A stretch of DNA of 40,683 nucleotides from positions 1-40,683 of the forward strand of contig JAGOPV010000007.1 of NCBI GenBank assembly GCA_017991775.1, given 5' to 3'. Source of the stretch: Candidatus Levyibacteriota bacterium (GTDB taxonomy: Bacteria > Patescibacteriota > Microgenomatia > Levybacterales > UBA12049). The notes beneath the pieces were generated by a model. That model did no database searches and was not told where the DNA came from. It saw only the letters and a program-made list of their open reading frames with translations. Positions 35,644 through 40,683 of this stretch are shown here, in pieces. Numbering within the stretch: the stretch's first letter is position 1; every line of letters begins with the position of its first letter. Made by a program: the position numbers and the translations under genes.

Positions 35644-36853
35644 AATACCTACTTCCTATTGTACCCCAAGAGCGTCTTCTCTTGAGTGTTTTTTCAAGTG
35701 AGGCGAGAGAATCTTTAAGCACCCTGTTCTTTAAAAGAGAAGTCACACTATCATTGAGATGTTCGGGGTCGAAAAGGAGAGACGTTTTATCGATGCCTTC
35801 TTTTTCGACGAGATCTTTAATGTCTCTTGTTCTAAAAAGAGGAGAGAGTGCTTTTGAGAGCAGGAAAGGTTTTTGTGCGCTGATCACAAAAGAGAGTGGC
35901 CCTGATGACGACATAAATGTTCTGTATGGCAGGATGCAGATATCACTTGCTGCAAAATAGTGAGGGATATCCTGCTCCTCAACAAATCCAGTGATAAGAG
36001 CACCAGTTCTGTCGGCTTTTTCTCGAACTTCTTTAAGATATTTCTTATAAAAAGGCTTTTTTACGTGATTTGGATTGGGTCCTCCTGCGATGATCAGAAG
36101 TGGCCTTTTGTCTTCAGGAATTTTTTCATAGGCATCAAGGAGGCTGTCTGTCCCTTTGTACCATGCAAGATACCCAAAATAGAGGAGAATTGGCCTGTCG
36201 CTTGAGATTTTAAGTTTTTTTCTGGCATCTTTTTGATTAAGAAAGTCGAGGTCTTCAACGCCATGTGGTATTACGACGACCTTTTTTGCGTCTGTGATCT
36301 TTGCTAATTCATCTTTAAGATAGGAGTCAAAAACAATTGTCTTGTCGGTCATAGTGAGAATGATCTGATAAAAAAGTCTAAGGAGGAATGTGTAGAGAGC
36401 GGTAAGCGGACTATGCTCTGGCAGATTGAGTTGTCCGTGGACATCGCTAGCTGAAGTTATTACCTGATGAAGAACTGTAGTGATTTGCATGCCTTTTATT
36501 TTTGCGGCGATAAGGAAAAGTGGAGTTAGGAGGAGTTGGAGTGGTCCACCAAACATGGCTAGCTCAAGCTCCAGCAAGAGCGTTTTGTCATTTGAAAATA
36601 GAATATGTTGGAGAATTGAGAACTGGCTTGAGATACTATTTCTTTTCCAGATTCTTTTGACACTGATCTGACCATCTTGATAGTTAGGGGAGGATGGTAA
36701 TTTCTCAGCGAGAACTGTGATTGAGAGGTCAGGATCTGATTTTACTAGGGAGGTGAGAGTGTTCTTGGTATACGTAGCAACCCCGACAACAGCCTTGTGG
36801 TGGGTGATGCCCTCTGGGGGATAGCTGCTTATGACAAGAAGACTACGTTTCAT
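35624..36853 (-). CDS. GT4-family glycosyltransferase (GT-B fold)
   Basis: A 409-residue cytosolic or membrane-associated transferase. The N-terminal domain starts with LLVISSYPPEGITHHKAVVGVATYTKNT, the usual GT4 glycine-rich entry loop; the linker VVVIPHGVEDLDF and the C-terminal Rossmann domain (PILLYFGYLAWYKGTDSLLDAYE, LLIIAGGP) are typical. The usual E(x7)E motif region reads FAASDICILPYRTFMSSSGPLSFVISAQKP, where the first Glu is not obvious. A hydrophobic stretch at 105-125 (PLQLLLTPLFLIAAKIKG) may tie it to the membrane. It lies 9 nt after the GT2 gene and overlaps the giant GT-C gene. Confidence 0.92.
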   Translation of the reverse strand: MKRSLLVISSYPPEGITHHKAVVGVATYTKNTLTSLVKSDPDLSITVLAEKLPSSPNYQDGQISVKRIWKRNSISSQFSILQHILFSNDKTLLLELELAMFGGPLQLLLTPLFLIAAKIKGMQITTVLHQVITSASDVHGQLNLPEHSPLTALYTFLLRLFYQIILTMTDKTIVFDSYLKDELAKITDAKKVVVIPHGVEDLDFLNQKDARKKLKISSDRPILLYFGYLAWYKGTDSLLDAYEKIPEDKRPLLIIAGGPNPNHVKKPFYKKYLKEVREKADRTGALITGFVEEQDIPHYFAASDICILPYRTFMSSSGPLSFVISAQKPFLLSKALSPLFRTRDIKDLVEKEGIDKTSLLFDPEHLNDSVTSLLKNRVLKDSLASLEKTLKRRRSWGTIGSRYYEEIFS

Positions 36854-36862
36854 AGTACTTCT

Positions 36863-37654
36863 TTATTTTATCAGGTTGGAAGAGCTTGAGTGAAGAGCAG
36901 TTCTTGGCTGCAAAACTGCTGAAAAATATCGTTTGAGGCGGTGATTCCAGATGATGAGATCAAGTTCAATAAATGTGCTCATAATCGCTGGAATAAGTCG
37001 TACCTTCGTTCTTTCATCGTTCGCCCATAACACAGGAATCTCCTGTATTTTAAGTGAAGATCTAGCAGCAAGGTAGACGATCTCAGCATCATATCCCCAG
37101 CGATTGATAATACTGTCTGAAAAGATAAGATTTTTCGCAGACTTTGAAAATGCTTTAAATCCACAAGTAAAATCAGTTACATTGCTTGAGATAGCGATCT
37201 GAGTGATGAGCGTAAAGCCTTTGCCCATAAGCTCTCTGTGAAGTGGCTGGTGCTTGGTCACTGTAGAGTGGCCATTCTTGCGTGTACCAATGATAACTGG
37301 GACATTATTCTTGAGTGCTGGCATGAATTTTTTTAATTCTGTCAGTGGTGTGGACATATCTGCGTCAAAAAAGAGCGCATAGTCACCAGATGCCTGGAGC
37401 ATGCCTTGCTTGAGAGCAAAACCCTTACCCATATTCAGGGAATAGCTAAGCAGTTTTACAGTATATTTTTTACTAAGAGGGGATTTCTCGATAAGCGTTG
37501 CAGTCTTATCTGTTGAGCCGTCATTAACAAAGATGATTTCTTTGAGTATTAGGCCACTAGGAATAGAAAGCTCTTTAAGAGCCTTAAATGTGAGGTCAAT
37601 TCTATCCTGCTCATTATAAACAGGGATGACAAATGATAGTGATATATTTTTCAT
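36863..37654 (-). CDS. GT2-family glycosyltransferase, polyprenyl-phosphate sugar synthase type
   Basis: A 263-residue GT-A enzyme. It begins LSFVIPVYNEQDRIDLTFKAL, has IIFVNDGSTDKT, the MGKGFALKQGM helix and a clean DxD in ALFFDADMSTP. NRWGYDAEIVYLA and the ALG5/DPM1-like layout suggest it charges a polyprenyl phosphate with a sugar from a nucleotide donor. The product would be the donor for the GT-C enzymes further down the operon, so the cluster makes sense as a unit. It is the first gene of the operon; a hairpin cluster occupies the 160 nt upstream. An AGGAGA sits 14 nt before the ATG, rather far for a Shine-Dalgarno. Confidence 0.93.
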   Translation of the reverse strand: MKNISLSFVIPVYNEQDRIDLTFKALKELSIPSGLILKEIIFVNDGSTDKTATLIEKSPLSKKYTVKLLSYSLNMGKGFALKQGMLQASGDYALFFDADMSTPLTELKKFMPALKNNVPVIIGTRKNGHSTVTKHQPLHRELMGKGFTLITQIAISSNVTDFTCGFKAFSKSAKNLIFSDSIINRWGYDAEIVYLAARSSLKIQEIPVLWANDERTKVRLIPAIMSTFIELDLIIWNHRLKRYFSAVLQPRTALHSSSSNLIK

Positions 37655-37668
37655 AACTCGATTTTCGT

Positions 37669-37803
37669 TCTCCTGTGAAGGAGATACTCATCAGTTCCGC
37701 TAGGCGGAAGAATCGAGGTATACAGGAGGCTGGTAGGCCCCCTGTATACCCGTGTAGAATCCCGTCGCGAGCGACGGGGTAACAAGGGTCAGGAGTCCTG
37801 ACC
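37669..37803. repeat. five consecutive inverted repeats
   Basis: In 135 bp: TCTCCT/AGGAGA (37669-37684), TTCCGC/GCGGAA (37695-37709), GGTATACAGG/CCTGTATACC (37717-37750, extended inward by GGC/GCC), CCCGTCGC/GCGACGGG (37761-37778) and GGTCAGGA/TCCTGACC (37787-37803). None has a T-run. They fill the gap between the membrane-anchored protein gene and the GT2 gene. Confidence 0.85.
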
Positions 37804-37813
37804 AGGTAAAGTG

Positions 37814-38443
37814 TTATTGGCTGAAGCCAAGTGCGTCTCGCCAAGGGCGTGGAGGAAACATCCTCCAATCGCCTGGGGCAAGATCGACTCCGTCTGCAAC
37901 CTGGATGCCATTTGGGCCGCCTTGAGCCTCCCATCCTGCAGGCAGTTTCATGCCATTAGGAAGGTAGACTTTGACTGCACCGAACTTGTCTTGAACAGTT
38001 GCTGACTGGAGAGACCCGCCGTTTTCCATGACGGTTTTCTTCACAAGTGCAACCCATTCGGCCTGGCTCGTGGGAACGTCCGCTGTTTGGGTGGAGGAAG
38101 ATCTCGAATTTTCATTCGGATCCTCTTCCGCTGCTGCAGCAGTTGGTTCGGGAGTAGAGATTGGATCGGCTTCGCCACCTGCGAGACCTGCCGCCTGTGT
38201 TTGCAGGGCCTCAATTGTGGCGTCTGTCGGATTGATGGTCGGCTCGACCGTGCCCATGAGAACTGCGATTTGTGTTTGCAGGGCCTCGATGGTGGCTTGC
38301 GCCGGATCGATGATCTCAGTAGCTGTGATAGCAGCGCCTGCTTGTGCCTTTCGATCGTTGATCTCTGCGCCTCTGTCTTGGAGGGCAGCAGCGATCAAAA
38401 TTGCTCCGACGATGATGACGAGAAGAATGGCTGCGCGTTGCAT
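37814..38443 (-). CDS. membrane-anchored protein with repeated ATIEALQTQ unit and shared C-terminal domain
   Basis: A 209-residue protein. A hydrophobic N-terminus (AAILLVIIVGAILIAAAL) anchors or exports it. Two tandem repeats follow at about 46-86: DPAQATIEALQTQIAVL and PTDATIEALQTQAAGL, separated by a Pro/Thr spacer; they are likely short coiled-coil units. A Ser/Glu/Pro linker leads to the C-terminal domain (about 125-209) with LPAGWEAQGG, DLAPGDWRMFPP and WRDAL, which matches the C-terminus of the secreted protein at 39742-40551. The start has a strong Shine-Dalgarno (AAAGGAG). GC-rich codons differ from the adjacent glycosyltransferase genes. No named family is recognised. Confidence 0.78.
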   Translation of the reverse strand: MQRAAILLVIIVGAILIAAALQDRGAEINDRKAQAGAAITATEIIDPAQATIEALQTQIAVLMGTVEPTINPTDATIEALQTQAAGLAGGEADPISTPEPTAAAAEEDPNENSRSSSTQTADVPTSQAEWVALVKKTVMENGGSLQSATVQDKFGAVKVYLPNGMKLPAGWEAQGGPNGIQVADGVDLAPGDWRMFPPRPWRDALGFSQ

Positions 38444-38490
38444 CTGAATTCTCCTTTAAAGATTGGTTCTGTAGGAAGCAAAGTTGCTGC

Positions 38491-39030
38491 CTACCAATCA
38501 GCTTTCCATATTCGTCTCACGATTCCGGGCTTTTTGGGCTCGGGCTGTTCGCGATGCGTGCGTGATATCCTCCGTTGAACGAGGTCATTCTTCGCAATGC
38601 GCACCTCGAAAGTTCCCTCCGGCTTTGCAGCTTTGACCTGTGCTTCAGGTGGCGGGGTGTGCCCAATGACTGTACCATCTTCCAAGCTTGAAGCCACTTC
38701 TCGAAACGCCTTGTTCCGATCGAAGTTGATTCCAAGCGAAAGGAGTCTGGCCTCCGCTTCCTCAGGATACATTCCCGTCAGGTCCGGCATGGAGACCATG
38801 CCACTGTCAACGGTGATCGTAGGCTGATTGAGGCGAAAACTGACAGGCAGCCCTTCTTCGGCTTGAGTGCCGCCTCGGGGAACCTGAGCCGAAATTCCTT
38901 CATCTCGATCATTGTCAGTTGTAACATTGACTGCGCCGAGTGTGAATCCATGCTCCTCGAGCACATCCTCCGCCTTTCGACGAGTGACAATGCCAAGAGC
39001 GCGAAGGTTTGGAACTTCTCTTTTTGCCAT
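38491..39030 (-). CDS. protein with two PASTA-like domains
   Basis: A 179-residue protein with two PASTA-like repeats: residues 5-68 (VPNLRALGIVTRRKAEDVLE, then QVPRGGTQAEEGLPVSFRL) and 79-148 (MPDLTGMYPEEAEARLLSLG, then HTPPPEAQVKAAKPEGTFEVRI). PASTA domains usually sit outside the cell on penicillin-binding proteins and Ser/Thr kinases and bind peptidoglycan fragments. Here there is no signal peptide or membrane helix, so either export is by another route or the domains have an internal role. The C-terminus is basic (QRRISRTHREQPEPKKP). An AAGGAAG precedes the ATG, and 47 nt separate it from the anchored protein gene, so they are likely co-transcribed. The 5' region is very long and structured. 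Confidence 0.8.
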   Translation of the reverse strand: MAKREVPNLRALGIVTRRKAEDVLEEHGFTLGAVNVTTDNDRDEGISAQVPRGGTQAEEGLPVSFRLNQPTITVDSGMVSMPDLTGMYPEEAEARLLSLGINFDRNKAFREVASSLEDGTVIGHTPPPEAQVKAAKPEGTFEVRIAKNDLVQRRISRTHREQPEPKKPGIVRRIWKADW

Positions 39031-39092
39031 GACTATTTCTTCCTTCTACTAGCACGCACACGATGTGCATACTCGAATTGTTATGCAAGGTA

Positions 39093-39116
39093 CCAACATG
39101 GTCCCTGCTATGTTGG
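39093..39116. repeat. hairpin in the PASTA gene leader
   Basis: CCAACAT pairs with ATGTTGG across a 10-nt loop, 60 nt upstream of the ATG. Confidence 0.6.
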
Positions 39117-39181
39117 GCGCGTGAGCGCTTAATAAAAGGGGATGAGGGCACCTATGTAACACTTTCTAACTTAGTCCTCAG

Positions 39182-39263
39182 GTGCCGACAACACATACGA
39201 TGTTTTTGCGTCTTATCATCCCTGCCCAAGATAATAAAACAACATCGTATGCTGTGACGGCAC
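39182..39263. repeat. long imperfect inverted repeat in the PASTA gene leader
   Basis: Arms of 23 nt (39182-39204 and 39241-39263) match at 19 positions, including GTGCCG/CGGCAC and CATACGATGTT/AACATCGTATG. The 36-nt loop has an inner TTATC/GATAA stem. As RNA it would form one long hairpin on either strand. Confidence 0.75.
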
Positions 39264-39301
39264 TTGAAGTAAGTTTTTCCTGTATACCTTGTTAATGTGC
39301 T

Positions 39302-39329
39302 CGTATTTAAGGCTTTAGCCCTAAATACG
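39302..39329. repeat. inverted repeat next to the attenuator T-run
   Basis: CGTATTTA and GGC pair with GCC and TAAATACG around TTTA. On the minus strand it directly follows the six-T run of the leader terminator. Confidence 0.75.
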
Positions 39330-39440
39330 AAAAAACCCGACTTGTGGTCGGGGAGAATAGTTGGGCAAATGATCTTTATGATAGGCAAGTTCCAACTATT
39401 TTCTCCGACCCTCACTTACGTGAGATAAGAATCACAAAGT
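39330..39440 (-). ncRNA. structured leader or small RNA with mutually exclusive stems (attenuator or riboswitch-like)
   Basis: The minus-strand transcript begins about 39440. It has a small hairpin CTCAC-GTAA-GTGAG (39424-39411). Then 39410-39392 pairs over 19 bp, with two G-U pairs, with 39364-39346. The last bases of that second arm (CCCGAC) can instead pair with GTCGGG at 39341-39336, which is followed at once by six T: an intrinsic terminator. The two stems cannot coexist. It may control the PASTA and anchored-protein genes 300 nt downstream, or end as a small RNA of about 110 nt. No known riboswitch class is recognised. Confidence 0.65.
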
Positions 39441-39446
39441 TGGTGT

Positions 39447-39475
39447 AGTGTAACACATACTATAAGACTTGTCAA
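39447..39475 (-). promoter_or_regulatory. promoter of the structured leader RNA
   Basis: Minus strand: TTGACA (39475-39470), a 17-nt spacer, TACACT (39452-39447). Confidence 0.75.
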
Positions 39476-39540
39476 GTAGGGTGGGAATGATATTTGTGAG
39501 TGTATTGAGGGTAATAGAGGCAATATTATGGGGTCGTTTT

Positions 39541-39720
39541 CGCTCTGCCGATAGCGTTACTAGCTTCGGAGAGACTCATCAGGCCGCCTATGGCGACGAA
39601 CGAATCTAGGGGCCAAAAGGCCGGGGTGGCACCTAGATCCGTTCATGAGGAAGATGCGCTAATGCATCACCGACAAACTGGAATTCAGGGTCCGGGTCCC
39701 ATTCTAACAGTTGTCAGCAA
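39541..39720 (-). other. densely structured non-coding region with three-way junction
   Basis: The 260 nt after the secreted protein gene have no plausible ORF. On the minus strand, CTCAT (39650-39646) pairs with ATGAG (39579-39575). Inside lie GAACG/CGTTC and ATCTAGG/CCTAGAT with a GGCC/GGCC tip, and a second hairpin CGCC-ATA-GGCG. Downstream CTCTCCGAAGC pairs with GCTATCGGCAGAG; upstream are GATGC/GCATC and GGG/CCC hairpins. Likely a structured RNA or 3' UTR element; unassigned. Confidence 0.55.
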
Positions 39721-39741
39721 AGCATCAACGCAGATAGTTGG

Positions 39742-40551
39742 CTACTTCTCGACCTTGAGGGTGTCGCGACAAGCGCCACCCGGTGGGTAGATGGAGTAGG
39801 TTCCAGGTGTCAAGAGATCGCCCCCGACATAGTCGAGAGCTCCGTCCTTAGCCGCCCATCCGTCTGGAAGGGTGGAGTCTTTGGCCACGTCAACTCGGAC
39901 ACCACCATACTTGGTAATGTCTTCTGGTTGCGTGTCCTGGACTGTCCAGCCCATCTGCTTGGCCATGTCCGCTCCGAGCATGCAGGTGTCATCAGATGAT
40001 GTCGAGCTTGTCGAAGCAGTTGTCGTTGACTTGCCGCCGTTATTCATGGCGGCCTGCCAGTCGTAGGTGTCGTCTTTGCCCGGCGGGTTGGCGTCATTCC
40101 AGACGTACCACGTCAAACGTGGTCCTGTAACGCTGCCGTCGTGCAGGCGGATGGTGTCATCACACGCTTCGGGGAAGTCCCCCTCGACAGTGGTTTTACC
40201 ATTGTAGACGAAGCCACATTCCTCGCGGCTTCCGTCGATAGCTCCGTTCACACTTGGTGAGAGGGTCACATCGCCGGGATAGCCTTCGAGAACGCCCAAG
40301 ACAACGAAGCCTTGGAATACAGATTTGGCGGATTTTGGATCGCATCGAAGTGGAACCGTTGTTATACGGTCCTCTTCGACTCCAGCAAGTGCTGCGCCGA
40401 ACGACTGAACATCCGCAGTTGTCTGCGGGAAATTCTTGGCGATCCAGTCGCACTTTTCTTTCGGGGTTGCCGCGCTAGCTGTGGTCACCATACCGGCGAA
40501 CACAAAGACGAAGAGCGCAAGCGCTCCAAGAGCGTGAAACAAACGGTTCAT
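39742..40551 (-). CDS. secreted protein of unknown function
   Basis: A 269-residue exported protein with a textbook signal peptide (MNRLFHALGALALFVFVF, cleavage after ASA near residue 27). The mature part contains several Cys (KCDW, LRCDP, EECGF, EACDD, DTCML, ACRDT), suggesting disulfides made by the genome's DsbA/DsbB system. A Ser/Thr linker (TTTASTSSTSSDD) precedes a C-terminal domain of about 75 residues with GGVRVDV, LPDGWAAKDG, DLLTPGTYSIYPP and CRDTL, shared with the anchored protein at 37814-38443. The Shine-Dalgarno AAGGAGG is perfect. GC content and codon use are higher than in most of the window. No family name can be given. Confidence 0.82.
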   Translation of the reverse strand: MNRLFHALGALALFVFVFAGMVTTASAATPKEKCDWIAKNFPQTTADVQSFGAALAGVEEDRITTVPLRCDPKSAKSVFQGFVVLGVLEGYPGDVTLSPSVNGAIDGSREECGFVYNGKTTVEGDFPEACDDTIRLHDGSVTGPRLTWYVWNDANPPGKDDTYDWQAAMNNGGKSTTTASTSSTSSDDTCMLGADMAKQMGWTVQDTQPEDITKYGGVRVDVAKDSTLPDGWAAKDGALDYVGGDLLTPGTYSIYPPGGACRDTLKVEK

Positions 40552-40683
40552 CGAACTTTCCCTCCTTAGGGATTGGTGACTTCTGAGCGCAAGCGCGCTC
40601 AGATTCTATCGAACTTGAACGAGACCTGGTCATAGGCACCACCCCTTTCTGGTGGTATTAAAAACGGACAATTGCTGTGGCTC
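40552..40683 (-). other. upstream region of the secreted protein gene
   Basis: Two perfect hairpins, CTGAGCGC/GCGCTCAG (40583-40602) and ACCACC/GGTGGT (40638-40656), lie in what would be the 5' leader. A convincing promoter is not visible before the window ends. Confidence 0.5.

Overview
The window looks like a chromosomal segment of a Candidate Phyla Radiation (Patescibacteria) bacterium, possibly of the Microgenomates side. This is inferred from combined features: standard genetic code, moderate GC, many promoters placed 6-9 nt before the start codon (leaderless mRNAs), a 23S rRNA gene that is not behind a 16S gene, carries a group I intron and lacks most of the L1 stalk, and many lineage-specific membrane and hypothetical proteins.

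Layout. 1-4.7 kb: the 3' end of an ATP-dependent DNA ligase, peptidyl-tRNA hydrolase, and hypothetical or membrane proteins, one with an internal twin-arginine motif and a Pro/Thr stalk. 4.8-5.2 kb: an alkyltransferase-like (ATL) protein with Trp in place of the acceptor Cys. 5.2-6.9 kb: three small GC-richer unknown genes with strong Shine-Dalgarno sites and intrinsic terminators, bracketed by two identical 24-bp perfect palindromes. 6.9-9.4 kb: a YibE/F membrane protein divergent from a Fur-family regulator and a ZIP metal transporter, with a 21-bp metal-regulator-like operator between them. 9.35-14.9 kb: a thiol-disulfide block (CPSC membrane protein, two DsbA-like proteins, DsbB, thioredoxin, thioredoxin reductase). 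14.9-17.8 kb: a large NHL-repeat surface protein.

17.86-22.17 kb: an rRNA operon made of promoter, tRNA-Ala(UGC), 23S, 5S and terminator, with no 16S gene. The 23S gene has a 406-nt ORF-less group I intron at E. coli position 2500, in the peptidyl-transferase loop. 22.2-28.6 kb: a GT-C type membrane protein, a coiled-coil protein, an S1-domain protein, RadA, a PIN-TRAM protein and an unknown protein. 28.65-29.33 kb: a gene-poor stretch with a candidate small RNA, a 50-codon gene with an excellent promoter, and a REP/MITE-like repeat. 29.3-37.7 kb: five minus-strand genes, four of them tightly packed, for envelope glycan or glycoprotein synthesis.

37.66-40.68 kb: a second island of GC-richer, Shine-Dalgarno-led minus-strand genes (a secreted protein, a PASTA protein and a membrane-anchored protein) separated by dense RNA-like structure: five consecutive inverted repeats, a promoter-driven leader with mutually exclusive stems like a riboswitch or attenuator, and a three-way-junction region. 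The secreted and the anchored protein share an unrecognised C-terminal domain. This island and the palindrome-bracketed trio are the least explained parts of the window.
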